Shown: positions 27,067-35,003, counted from the first letter of the stretch. The stretch is 37,422 nucleotides of DNA from an uncultured Desulfovibrio sp. (GCA_949291675.1 CASEWR010000102.1:1-37422); one strand, 5' to 3'. Notes: generated by a model not told the origin, from the sequence alone. Numbers and translations: made by a program.

Positions 27067-28332
27067 ATGACACGTAAAGATCGTACAGAAGGTATCTACA
27101 GCCGCAGAGAAGTGCTCGATGCTAATGAACGCAAGCAATATTATCTGATTCAGCTCAAGGATCTGCTTGTCTACGCCTACAGATATTCGGAAGACGTCAA
27201 GAAGCGCTTTGACCGTGCCCAGTTCAATGTGGAGAAGTTCAAGACGCTGTCCGACATCAAGCACATCCCCATCCTGAAGAAGAAGGAACTGATCTTCCTG
27301 CAGTCCATGGGACCGCGTCTTGGCGGCCTTCTGACCAAGGACATCGGAGATCTGAGGCGCATCTTCCTCTCTCCCGGACCCATCTTTGATCCCGAGGACA
27401 GATCCGAGGACTACTGGGGCTACACTGAGGCCTTCTATTCCGTGGGCTTCCGTCCCGGTGACATCGTGCAGAATACGCTGAACTATCAGCTCACCCCTGC
27501 CGGTCTCATGTTCGAGGAACCCCTGCGCAATCTCGGCTGTTCGGTCATCCCCGCAGGTCCCACCGAAGCTGCCACCCAGCTCGACATCATGCAGAAGCTG
27601 CGCGTGTCCGGCTACGTGGGCACCCCGAGCTTCCTCATGCACCTTGCCCAGAAGACCGAAGAGAAGGGGCTCAACCTGCGCAAGGACCTCTTCCTGGAAG
27701 TGGGCTTTGTCACTGGCGAGCGTCTTTCCGAGAAGATGCGCAACCAGCTGGAGAAGAAGTACGACATCATCGTGCGCCAGGGCTACGGCACTGCCGATGT
27801 GGGCTGCATTGGCTACGAATGTTTCCACAAGAGCGGCCTGCACATTGCCAACCGCTGCTATGTGGAAATCTGTCATCCCGACACAGGCATTCCGCTCAAG
27901 GACGGCGAGACAGGCGAAATCGTGGTCACGGCCTTCAACAAGACCTATCCTCTCATCCGCCTTGCCACCGGCGACCTTTCCTACATTGATCGCAGCCCCT
28001 GCGCCTGCGGCCGTACCAGCCCGCGCCTTGGCAACATCGTGGGCCGAGTGGACACAACGGCCCGCATCATGGGCATGTTCGTCTACCCGCATCAGGTCGA
28101 ACAGGTCATGAGCCGCTTCGAGGAAGTGAAGCGCTGGCAGATTGTGGTGACCAACCCCGATGGCATCGACGAGATGACCCTGCATATCGAGGCCAGCGAG
28201 TTCAGCCGCGAGGACGAACTGCTCCATCAGTTCCGCGAGAAGATCAAGCTGCGCCCGCGCCTCAAGCTGCTCACCCCCGGCACACTGCCGCCCCAGGTTC
28301 GTCCCATCGACGACAAGCGCCGCTGGGATTAG
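27067..28332 (+). CDS. Phenylacetate-CoA ligase (PaaK)-like adenylate-forming enzyme
   Basis: A 421-residue member of the ANL superfamily, PaaK branch. It would activate a carboxylic acid as acyl-adenylate and then pass it to CoA. Visible family features are TPAGLMFEEPLRNLG, YVGTPSFLMHLAQ, RQGYGTADVGCIGYEC (around residue 239, the adenine/acyl binding block), GETGEIVVTAFN and LIRLATGDLSYID (about 295-320), then CACGRTSPRLGNIVGRVD with a Cys pair that may bind zinc in this family. Length is normal. The substrate, an aromatic or other organic acid, is unknown. The ribosome binding site is poor: GGGGAAAA about ten bases upstream. First gene of a four-gene plus-strand cluster. Confidence 0.87.
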   Translation: MTRKDRTEGIYSRREVLDANERKQYYLIQLKDLLVYAYRYSEDVKKRFDRAQFNVEKFKTLSDIKHIPILKKKELIFLQSMGPRLGGLLTKDIGDLRRIFLSPGPIFDPEDRSEDYWGYTEAFYSVGFRPGDIVQNTLNYQLTPAGLMFEEPLRNLGCSVIPAGPTEAATQLDIMQKLRVSGYVGTPSFLMHLAQKTEEKGLNLRKDLFLEVGFVTGERLSEKMRNQLEKKYDIIVRQGYGTADVGCIGYECFHKSGLHIANRCYVEICHPDTGIPLKDGETGEIVVTAFNKTYPLIRLATGDLSYIDRSPCACGRTSPRLGNIVGRVDTTARIMGMFVYPHQVEQVMSRFEEVKRWQIVVTNPDGIDEMTLHIEASEFSREDELLHQFREKIKLRPRLKLLTPGTLPPQVRPIDDKRRWD

Positions 28333-28341
28333 GAGGCCGCC

Positions 28342-28707
28342 ATGTCCGCACTGGACGATCTTGTCACCTTTCTGCAGGACTACCACACAAAGGTTTTTGC
28401 CTGCGAGGATGAAGCAAAGGCTGCCCTGGAGGCCAGTGATGGCCCGGGCTACCAGAAGGCCATGAAAAACAAGGCCGTGCTCATGTCCGAACTCCACGAT
28501 GCCGCTGCCCCGCTGCTGGCAAAGCTTGAGGGCCCTGTGGCTCAGCTGGCAGAGGACAAGCTGCGCCGCTTCTCCCGTGTGGCCGCCTTCAGCCTGGATA
28601 TTGCGTCTCCCTTCTTCTGGTCCGCACTGCTCTGGGACGAGGATGCCCCTGCAGATCAGCCGGACAATCTGCAGCTCTTCATCAACGAGCTTGCACAGCA
28701 CAACTAA
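28342..28707 (+). CDS. Small cytoplasmic protein of unknown function
   Basis: A 121-residue, mostly helical, acidic protein (MSALDDLVTFLQDYHTKVF...) with no signal peptide or recognised motif. A conserved-looking aromatic block, SPFFWSALLWDED, lies near residues 89-101. It begins nine bases after the ligase stop with GGAGG upstream and is followed 21 bases later by the EF-hand gene, so co-transcription is very likely. No function can be assigned. Confidence 0.75.
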   Translation: MSALDDLVTFLQDYHTKVFACEDEAKAALEASDGPGYQKAMKNKAVLMSELHDAAAPLLAKLEGPVAQLAEDKLRRFSRVAAFSLDIASPFFWSALLWDEDAPADQPDNLQLFINELAQHN

Positions 28708-28728
28708 GAACACCTTCCGGAGGCCAGA

Positions 28729-29109
28729 ATGGCACGTCTTTTCTCCTTCCTTGCTGCCGCAGCGCTCTGCTGTGTGCTCGCCGGGGCAGCACAGGCCATG
28801 CCCGGGGCTGGCGCTGGCAATGCCATGGAGGCGGCCAAAGCCACCTTCTCGAGGGCTGATGCCAACAAGGATGACAGCCTGAGCAAGGACGAGTTCATGT
28901 CCGCTTTTGCAGGCATGAAACCCGAAGCCTTTACTGCCATTGATACGGACAGGGATGGCACCATCTCCCGTCAGGAATGGCAGAACTTCTCCATCAATCA
29001 CTCCGCAGGCATGGGCCAGCAGCAGGGTGGCGGCATGCCACCCCAAAAGGCTGCTCCGGCAGCTCCCCAGGGGCTGCCCATGGTCACGCCTCCTGCCCAG
29101 GGCAAGTAA
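28729..29109 (+). CDS. Exported EF-hand calcium-binding protein
   Basis: A 126-residue protein with a cleavable signal (residues 1-23, ending AQA). Two EF-hand loops are complete: D44-N46-D48-S50-E55 and D72-D74-D76-T78-S80-E83. The tail from about residue 94 is Gly/Gln/Pro/Met-rich and probably disordered. It should bind Ca2+ in the periplasm, as a buffer or a small regulator. GGAGG lies five bases before the ATG. The stop codon overlaps the slyX start (TAATG), which implies translational coupling. Confidence 0.85.
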   Translation: MARLFSFLAAAALCCVLAGAAQAMPGAGAGNAMEAAKATFSRADANKDDSLSKDEFMSAFAGMKPEAFTAIDTDRDGTISRQEWQNFSINHSAGMGQQQGGGMPPQKAAPAAPQGLPMVTPPAQGK

Positions 29110-29342
29110 TGCACAACGCTGATGTTCTTGCAGGCCGCGTGCAGCGCCTTGAGGAGGAAAACTACTTCCTCACCCGCAGAGTGCAGGAGCTGGATGAGGC
29201 CCTCACCATGCAGCAGAGCCAGCTTGATACCCTGGAAAAACAGCTTGCCAGGGTGATGCGCGATATGGAGCGCGTCAAGGAAATGGCCAGCGAGAATGTG
29301 GCTCCGGTCAATACCCCGCCGCCGCACTACAACACCTGGTAG
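29109..29342 (+). CDS. slyX: SlyX-family coiled-coil protein
   Basis: A 77-residue protein. Residues 8-60 form a continuous heptad-like coiled coil (RVQRLEEENYFLTRRVQELDEAL...LEKQLARVMRDMERV). The C-terminus has the SlyX hallmark PPPHY (residues 70-74). SlyX is widespread and its function is not known. The start overlaps the EF-hand stop by one base. A longer frame from 28977 overlaps the EF-hand gene and is rejected. Confidence 0.85.
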   Translation: MHNADVLAGRVQRLEEENYFLTRRVQELDEALTMQQSQLDTLEKQLARVMRDMERVKEMASENVAPVNTPPPHYNTW

Positions 29343-29370
29343 GCTCTTTCCAGACAGAGAGCACAAGACT

Positions 29371-29403
29371 GGTCGGCAGGTTCTTCCTGCCGGCCTTTTT
29401 TTG
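29371..29403 (+). terminator. Terminator of the ligase-slyX operon
   Basis: A 10-bp stem with one wobble pair, GGTCGGCAGG (29371-29380) with CCTGCCGGCC (29386-29395), has a five-base loop and is followed by seven T residues. It lies 28 bases after the slyX stop. Confidence 0.92.
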
Positions 29404-29445
29404 CGTCCGCAAAAGGCCCTCTGAGCGAGAAGCCTGCTTGCACGC

Positions 29446-29491
29446 AAAAAAAAAGGGCTGCTCAGGCAGTCTGCCGGAACACCCCCTTTTT
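29446..29491 (-). terminator. Terminator downstream of the HigA-like genes
   Basis: On the minus strand AAAAAGGG and CCCTTTTT enclose an inner GGCAG/CTGCC hairpin and are followed by a run of nine T residues. A second stem (AGACGCC/GGCGTCT, 29495-29513) lies between this and the gene stop. Together they should end transcription of the two HTH genes. Confidence 0.75.
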
Positions 29492-29524
29492 GAAAGACGC
29501 CACCCGGGCGTCTGCTTAGCCGCA

Positions 29525-29839
29525 TCAACTGGGCAGCCTGATGGAGCGGATGGCTGCCATCAGGCGCTCGTGATGCCATTCGTCAAGGCGCCTGCGATAG
29601 GTCGTTTCTGCCTCCAGCCAGAAGGAGGCAGGAGAGCCTGTGACCTCTTCAAGCTTCGCGGCAAGCTCGCGTGTGAGCGCAAGCTCGCCTGTGCAGAAGC
29701 GGTCGAAATCAGCCAGGCTCAGGCCAAGGCGCAATGCTGCCTGCTCCCTGCTGACAGCGGCCTTGTCCATGAGATTCCTGGCAAGCTGTCCGGGGCTGAC
29801 AATGTCGGCCGGAATGCTGCTCAGCGAGCACTGGTCCAT
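29525..29839 (-). CDS. HigA/VapI-like HTH protein, copy 2 of a tandem pair
   Basis: A 104-residue protein with an XRE-type helix-turn-helix (about residues 20-60: SREQAALRLGLSLADFDRFCTGELALTRELAAKLEE) and the HigA-like ending SPASFWLEAETTYRRRLDEW. HigA proteins are antitoxins that bind a HigB RNase and repress their own operon. No HigB-like gene lies on either side, so it may be a free-standing regulator. AGAGGA precedes the ATG at 29839. It is clearly paralogous to the next gene upstream, which ends 96 bases before it. Confidence 0.8.
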   Translation of the reverse strand: MDQCSLSSIPADIVSPGQLARNLMDKAAVSREQAALRLGLSLADFDRFCTGELALTRELAAKLEEVTGSPASFWLEAETTYRRRLDEWHHERLMAAIRSIRLPS

Positions 29840-29935
29840 GGGTTTTTCCTCTCACAATGCAGGAGTCGGGTACAGGACAGAACTGCACCCGCGTTTTGCG
29901 GAATGCCTGCAGCCTGCTGACGGGCTGCTGACAGA

Positions 29936-30274
29936 CTACTGACAGTTCTTCTGGCACTGTTCCTGCCATTTGGCAAGACGCTTGCGATAGAGCGTTTCAA
30001 TGCCCATCCAGTGCGAGGCAGTGTAGCCTGTAGCGTCCCTGAGCTTGAAGGAAAGCTCCTTTGTGAGCGCAAGGTCGCCCTTGTAGAAGCGGTCAAGGTC
30101 CTCCAGGCTCAGGCCAAGGCGGCGTGCTGCCTGCTCTCTGCTGACATAGGTATTGTTCATGATAGCTTCAACAAGCTGTCCAGGGCAGATGATGGTTGCC
30201 GGACGGCTGTCCGCGGAGCACTGAGCCTGATTGCACTGAGCCTGATCCTGATCCTGATGTCTCTGACTCTCCAT
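29936..30274 (-). CDS. HigA/VapI-like HTH protein, copy 1 of a tandem pair
   Basis: A 112-residue paralogue of the downstream HTH protein. The region CPGQLVEAIMNNTYVSREQAARRLGLSLEDLDRF and the ending TASHWMGIETLYRKRLAKW match it closely. The N-terminus is Gln/Asp-rich (RHQDQDQAQCNQAQCSA) because of short DNA repeats (GATCCTGATCCTGAT). The start at 30274 is chosen because AAGGA lies seven bases upstream. The open frame reaches 30427 through a Cys/Met-rich repeat and is not believed. Role as for its neighbour: a transcriptional repressor or orphan antitoxin. Confidence 0.78.
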   Translation of the reverse strand: MESQRHQDQDQAQCNQAQCSADSRPATIICPGQLVEAIMNNTYVSREQAARRLGLSLEDLDRFYKGDLALTKELSFKLRDATGYTASHWMGIETLYRKRLAKWQEQCQKNCQ

Positions 30275-30460
30275 ATGACTGTCCTTATGTTTGCCGGAAG
30301 TGATTTCCGTGTTGTGTTCTTGTGTTGTCTGCCAGTCGGCACGGGCCCGGATCATGCAACAGGGCATGCAGCAGGACATGCAGCAGGCCCTGGAACAGAC
30401 CATGCGTGTGGGCTGTTCAGAAAACATAAGGCAGATTCTGCAACTGACCAGTGCACCATG

Positions 30461-30493
30461 TCAAAAAGGCGGCCCGCACCAGCGGACCGCCTT
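30461..30493 (-). terminator. Terminator at the end of the apr-qmo transcription unit
   Basis: Read on the minus strand, AAGGCGGTCCGC and GCGGGCCGCCTT pair with one mismatch around a four-base loop and are followed by TTT GA. It lies about 80 bases after the stop of the last qmo-cluster gene. Confidence 0.85.
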
Positions 30494-30569
30494 GCACTGT
30501 GAGGGAAAACCTGCTCTGGCTCAGCCTGGAGCTGAGAAGCCTGTTTTGCCTTGTTCTCCCTTTTTTCTC

Positions 30570-31478
30570 TTAGAAGCCGAATTCGTCGTTGCTGGAAGAA
30601 CCGCCGCCGAAACCGAATTCGTCAGCAGGCTCTGCAGCAGGGGCGGGAGCAGGCTGGGCTGCAGCAGAGGCGCCGCCACCGAAACCAAAGTCATCGCCAC
30701 CGCCGGCACCGCCGCCGAAGCCGAATTCATCACCGGAGCCGCCAAAACCGAACTCATCGCCGGAACCACCGCCGAAACCAAACTCATCGCCACCAGCTGC
30801 AGCAGCTGCGGCAACACCAGCGCCGGCTGCAGCGGCAGCTGCGGCAGCTGCAGGAGCAGCACCGGCTGCGGGGGCAGCGGCAATGGCCACGTGCTTCAGA
30901 TTCTCCTTGATGGCGTTCTTGATGGTATCAAGCAGCTCTTCCTCGTTGAGAGCCATCTTGCCCTGGAACTCCATGGTCTGGCGTCTGAGAGCACCCATTT
31001 CCTTCTTCTGGTCCTTGAGCTGGGCCTCAAACTTGTCAGCCTTCTGCTGGGCAGCCTTGAGCTGGGCTTCCAGGGGCTTCAAAGCTTCCACCTGAGCGCT
31101 CAGAGCGGCCACTTCGCGCTGCAGAGCGGCCACTTCGTCCATCTTCTCGGCAAAGGACTTGAGCACGTTCTGGCAGGTTTCCTTCATGCCGCCGGCCATG
31201 GCAGGCAGGCTCACCTTGTCACCAAAGATGTGGGCGCCGCGCACCACGAAGTTGCTCCAGCTTTCCTTGCCCTCGTCCCAGACCAGATCAGCAAGTTTGG
31301 GATAGAGTCTGGCAATCCAGGCTGCTGCGAAGGGAGCAACAGCCCTGGCTTTGCAGTTGCACTGAATGGACTCACCAAGAATGTAGCCGGCGATTTCTTT
31401 CAAATCTGCATCAGCCTTGCTGGCAACAAGTGCCAGGACAGTTTCGACGGGAAAAATCCTGCGTTCTGAATCAGCCAT
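30570..31478 (-). CDS. Qmo-cluster distal protein (qmoD position), coiled coil plus DEFGF repeats
   Basis: A 302-residue soluble protein at the place where Desulfovibrio has a promoter-distal hypothetical gene after qmoABC. Residues 1-105 form a globular part with CNCKA at 40-44. Residues about 110-170 are a heptad coiled coil (VAALQREVAALSAQVEALKPLEAQL). Residues 197-230 are almost all Ala/Gly. The tail then carries six copies of an acidic-aromatic motif: DEFGFGG at 231, 241, 250 and 286, DDFGFGG at 262, and a terminal DEFGF at 298-302. GAGGAGG precedes the start. It begins 48 bases after the qmoC stop. A scaffold or docking role for the Apr/Qmo complexes is inference from position and architecture. 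Confidence 0.85.
   Translation of the reverse strand: MADSERRIFPVETVLALVASKADADLKEIAGYILGESIQCNCKARAVAPFAAAWIARLYPKLADLVWDEGKESWSNFVVRGAHIFGDKVSLPAMAGGMKETCQNVLKSFAEKMDEVAALQREVAALSAQVEALKPLEAQLKAAQQKADKFEAQLKDQKKEMGALRRQTMEFQGKMALNEEELLDTIKNAIKENLKHVAIAAAPAAGAAPAAAAAAAAAGAGVAAAAAAGGDEFGFGGGSGDEFGFGGSGDEFGFGGGAGGGDDFGFGGGASAAAQPAPAPAAEPADEFGFGGGSSSNDEFGF
30573..30788 (-). repeat. Region encoding six DEFGF-type C-terminal repeats
   Basis: Six codon-level repeats of the type GAATTCGGTTTTGG, separated by Gly/Ser/Ala/Pro linkers of 2 to 17 residues, with the last motif at the very C-terminus. Codons vary between copies, so the protein motif rather than recent DNA duplication appears to be conserved. 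Confidence 0.85.
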
Positions 31479-31526
31479 TGTGTATTCCTCCTCGAGTCTG
31501 CTCGAGAGTCATGTTTCCTGTGTTAC

Positions 31527-32705
31527 TTATCCACGCCCGTACATGCGGACATACAGAAGAGCCGCTGCACGGTATGCAAGATGCCCGAGCTTCGACCAGG
31601 GAAGGTAGGCAAAGAGCATCCACACGAACACCAGATGCAGATAGTAGACGATGTACGCGCAGTACACTGCATCAGCCAGTCTGAACATCTGGGAGAGGCA
31701 TCCGGTCAGGGTGATGACCCAGATGAGACCAAGCAGATACCAGTCCTGGTAGTTCGAGGAGAAAAAGCGGGGATTCTGGCGCTTGCGGCGAATGGTCAGC
31801 AGTACAAGGCCGATCAGCAGCACGACGGCACCGAAGTTGGCCAGGATCTTCACGGGGAAGAGCAGCGGCATGGGTGTCTCAATGCTGAGGAAGGGAATGA
31901 CCTTGCCGACCCAGTGACCGCCGGCAACCACAGCCGTGACGATCATCAGACTGACAAAGCCGATGATCATGCACATATGACCGGTCTTGCGGGACTGTGC
32001 AGGCTGTCCGGTGGCCGGACCACCCTCGCAGTCATCAAACTTCTTGTGGCTGCCGATTTCTTCCCAGAGCATTTCCAGAAGGTGCTGGTACCAGGGCCTG
32101 GTGGGGCCTATGACCAGCAGCCTGCTGCCGCCGCTGAAACTCTTCCACAGCTGGCTGCAGCCTCTGTAGAGCAGAAAGACTGCGCCAAAGAAGGTGATCA
32201 TGAAGATGGGGTCAATTGTGTAGTCGCCATAGAAGATCTGACCAAAGACAATGCGGCCGTCTTCTGTGCGCGGGAACCAGGAACCCACAATGGCTGCCCT
32301 GATGGCCCAGACTGCCAGCCAGATGATGGCCGGAATCAGGAAGAGAATGGGCAGGCCCTTGGGGGAGCTCATCCACTCACCAACTTTGGTGGGCTTCACG
32401 AGCTTCTTGTAGACGATGTTGCGGCAGGCAGCCATGACATCTGCAGGCTTTGCACCACGGGGGCAGAGCTCGGAGCAGTTGCCACAGTTGTGACACAGCC
32501 AGATATCGGGATCGGACAGGAGCTTGTCCTTCTGGCCCCAGGAAGCCCAGACCATTTCCTTGCGCGGATAGGGAGTATTGGCCGGTGCCATGGGGCAGGC
32601 TACGGAGCAGGTAGCGCACTGATAGCATTTTTTCAGGCTGTCGGCGCCCGCATCCATGAGTTCTCTGGCAAAGCCGGAGTCCGGAGTAAGGGTTACGTTT
32701 GCCAT
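31527..32705 (-). CDS. qmoC: Quinone-interacting membrane-bound oxidoreductase subunit QmoC
   Basis: A 392-residue fusion of HdrC-like and HdrE-like (cytochrome b) parts. Residues 1-100 bind two [4Fe-4S] clusters: Cys27/30/33/37 in CYQCATCSVACP and Cys71/74/77/81 in CHNCGNCSELCP. From about residue 117 there are membrane helices with His residues that may ligate heme b (for example HMCMIIGFVSL, YYLHLVFVW). It takes electrons from menaquinol in the membrane and passes them to QmoA/B. It starts 13 bases after the qmoB stop. Length and layout are as in Desulfovibrio. Confidence 0.95.
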   Translation of the reverse strand: MANVTLTPDSGFARELMDAGADSLKKCYQCATCSVACPMAPANTPYPRKEMVWASWGQKDKLLSDPDIWLCHNCGNCSELCPRGAKPADVMAACRNIVYKKLVKPTKVGEWMSSPKGLPILFLIPAIIWLAVWAIRAAIVGSWFPRTEDGRIVFGQIFYGDYTIDPIFMITFFGAVFLLYRGCSQLWKSFSGGSRLLVIGPTRPWYQHLLEMLWEEIGSHKKFDDCEGGPATGQPAQSRKTGHMCMIIGFVSLMIVTAVVAGGHWVGKVIPFLSIETPMPLLFPVKILANFGAVVLLIGLVLLTIRRKRQNPRFFSSNYQDWYLLGLIWVITLTGCLSQMFRLADAVYCAYIVYYLHLVFVWMLFAYLPWSKLGHLAYRAAALLYVRMYGRG

Positions 32706-32718
32706 TTATGCCTACCTC

Positions 32719-34998
32719 CTACATGGCCTTGAAGGGGTTGGGTCCCATCTTTTCAATGCGTTTCACAAAGCCGTCAATCATCTCCGTCACATGATTGGCC
32801 TCGTCAATGGCCAGCTCGAACTGTTCCACGCGCTCGGGTTCGACACCAAGGCGGTTCAGAGTTTCGGCAATGTTAATCATACGGCGGGAGCACAGTTCGG
32901 AACCCTTGATGAAGTGGCACTGATAGTCGTCACCGTATTTGCAGCCAAGCAGCATCACGCCGTCAAAGCCCTTGCTCATGGCGTCAGACACCCAGATGGC
33001 GTTGACGGAGCCAAGGCAGCGGACAGGAATGATGCGCACGTAGGGGCTCCATCTGTGGCCCTGCAGCGCAGCCATATCCAGGGCAGGATAGGCATCGTTC
33101 TCGCAGGCCAGGATGAGGATGCGCGGTCCGGCGGTCTTGAAGTCCTTGGGAACCGTGACTTCACGGATCATGGAGCCAACCTGATCAATATTGTAGTTGG
33201 CAAAGGAAATGACGCGCTCGGGGCAGGCACCAAAGCAGGTACCGCAGCGGCGGCAGCGGGCCGGATTGGGCTTGGGCGTTCCCTTTTCATCATCGTCCAG
33301 GGCGCCGAAGGGACATTCCTCGGTGCAGCGCTTGCACTGGGTGCAGCGCACGAAGTTGAACACAGGGTAGGTGCCGTCACCGGAACGCGGATGCACGGCC
33401 ACGCCGTGCTCAGCGCACTCAATGGCCTGGATGGCTTTGAGCACTGCGCCGCGGGCGTCGAGCAGACAGCCGTCCAGGGTCATGGGCTGACGCACGCAGC
33501 CGGCTGCGTACACGCCTGTACGACGGGTCTCGTAGGGGAAGCAGATGTAGTTGGAATCAAGATAGCCGTCAAAGTGTTCGAGATCCGGGAAGTCCGGGCC
33601 CTGACGGTATTCGAACTGCATGATGGCTTCCTTGGCGGACACAGGCACAAGACCTGTGGGCAGCACCACGAGATCGCAGTCCAGGTCAAAGTCAATGCCA
33701 AGCAGGGTGTTTTCGCAGCTCACCACCATGTGGCCTGCAGTCTCCCTGATGGAGGTCACGTCGGCCCTGGTCATCATGAGACCGAGCCTGTCCTGCATGG
33801 TGCGGTAGAAGCGCTCGAGAATGCCGGGCACCACCATATCCTTGTAGAGGACATAGCACTGTGTCTCGTCATTGGTCTTCTCGCACACACTCTGGGCCAG
33901 GCGGAGCATGCCCACGCTGTTCACGGCATTGGAGTAGCGCAGATGCTCGATGCTCTCGAGGTCGGTCTTCACAAAGACCTTTTCTTCCTCCTCAGCGGGA
34001 GCAGCTGCTGCGGGAGCCTCGGCAGCAGCCTCTGCTGCAGCCTTGTCGGCTTCTTCCTTTGCCTTGCGGGCAGCCTCTTCGGCCAGGGTGGTATCCAGCA
34101 CAAAGGCAATGCGTCTGGCCGTGATCTGCCCGGCCAGAAAGGCCTTGCCGAACTCGGCAGCGTGCATGACCATGGGGGAACCGTAGCCCATGCTCTCAAG
34201 GTATTTGGGAGCAAGGGGCGTCCAGCCTGCTGCCACAACAGCAGAGCCCACTTCCATGGTCTTCTCGCCTGCAGGGGTGTTCACAGTCAGGGTGTAGGCA
34301 CCGGGCTGACCTGCGAGCTTGCCCACTGTGGAGGAGAGGTACACGGTGATGAGGGGATTGGCCTCAACTGCAGCAATCTTTTCCGGAAGGCCTGTGCTTT
34401 CCTTGGCTTCCCAGGGAGCATGCAGGGGGGAACCGGTGGGAATGTTGTTCACAGCGCCGCCAAGACGCTCTGCTTTTTCCACCAGCACCACTTCGTAGCC
34501 GCTCTGGGCAGCTTCCAGGGCTGCAGTCAGACCCGTGAAGCCGCCGCCCACCACCAGGATGCGGTGCACGCCCTTTTCCAGGGCTGCGGAATCAGGCAGG
34601 CTGCCCTTCTGCAGCTTGACCACACCCATGTTGATGTAGTCAGTGGCCACTTCGGTCAGCAGTTCGGGAGCAGGGGCACCTTCCACAGGCGGATTGCCGG
34701 AAGGATCCTCATAGCTCATCACGCACTGCTCGCGCAGGTTGACGCGCTCGGTGAGCACGGGGAAACGGTAGAGCTCGCTGTCCTGGCGCGGAGAGGCACC
34801 GCAGATGAGCACGCCGTCAAGGCCGTTCTCTTCAATATCTTTGGAAATGACAGCAGTCTGTTCGGCAAGAACAGGGAACACGCGGGTCACTGCCACAAGG
34901 CTGTCCCATTTGCCCTTCACCCCTGCTGCCAGGGCTTCCACATCAAGGCCGCCACCAATGTTGACGGCATCAAAATAGACACCAATTTTGCTGGACAT
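32719..34998 (-). CDS. qmoB: Quinone-interacting membrane-bound oxidoreductase subunit QmoB
   Basis: A 759-residue HdrA-like flavoprotein with a MvhD-like C-terminal domain. The FAD-binding dinucleotide motif is VVGGGFTGLTAALEAA (149-164). Two [4Fe-4S] clusters are carried by Cys552/555/558/562 (CTQCKRCTEECP) and Cys582/585/588/592 (CRRCGTCFGACP). The C-terminal part (about 625-759) has further Cys residues (632, 661, 686, 694, 703) as in MvhD, which carries a [2Fe-2S] cluster. Residues 305-340 are an Ala/Glu/Lys-rich helical linker, probably variable between species. QmoB is a soluble-side subunit of the electron carrier between QmoC and adenylylsulfate reductase. A GGGAGG site precedes the start, five bases after the qmoA stop. 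Confidence 0.96.
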   Translation of the reverse strand: MSSKIGVYFDAVNIGGGLDVEALAAGVKGKWDSLVAVTRVFPVLAEQTAVISKDIEENGLDGVLICGASPRQDSELYRFPVLTERVNLREQCVMSYEDPSGNPPVEGAPAPELLTEVATDYINMGVVKLQKGSLPDSAALEKGVHRILVVGGGFTGLTAALEAAQSGYEVVLVEKAERLGGAVNNIPTGSPLHAPWEAKESTGLPEKIAAVEANPLITVYLSSTVGKLAGQPGAYTLTVNTPAGEKTMEVGSAVVAAGWTPLAPKYLESMGYGSPMVMHAAEFGKAFLAGQITARRIAFVLDTTLAEEAARKAKEEADKAAAEAAAEAPAAAAPAEEEEKVFVKTDLESIEHLRYSNAVNSVGMLRLAQSVCEKTNDETQCYVLYKDMVVPGILERFYRTMQDRLGLMMTRADVTSIRETAGHMVVSCENTLLGIDFDLDCDLVVLPTGLVPVSAKEAIMQFEYRQGPDFPDLEHFDGYLDSNYICFPYETRRTGVYAAGCVRQPMTLDGCLLDARGAVLKAIQAIECAEHGVAVHPRSGDGTYPVFNFVRCTQCKRCTEECPFGALDDDEKGTPKPNPARCRRCGTCFGACPERVISFANYNIDQVGSMIREVTVPKDFKTAGPRILILACENDAYPALDMAALQGHRWSPYVRIIPVRCLGSVNAIWVSDAMSKGFDGVMLLGCKYGDDYQCHFIKGSELCSRRMINIAETLNRLGVEPERVEQFELAIDEANHVTEMIDGFVKRIEKMGPNPFKAM

Positions 34999-35003
34999 GC
35001 CGC

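Noticed and set aside
26911-29046. A 711-codon minus-strand frame opposite the ligase operon
   Set aside because: It spans four real plus-strand genes with signal peptide, EF-hand and PaaK motifs, so it is a composition artefact.
30275-30427. N-terminal extension of the first HigA-like protein with a CCMSCCMPCCM motif, tempting as a metal-binding segment
   Set aside because: The Cys/Met pattern comes from a short DNA repeat (CATGCAGCAGG). The strong AAGGA site supports the start at 30274.
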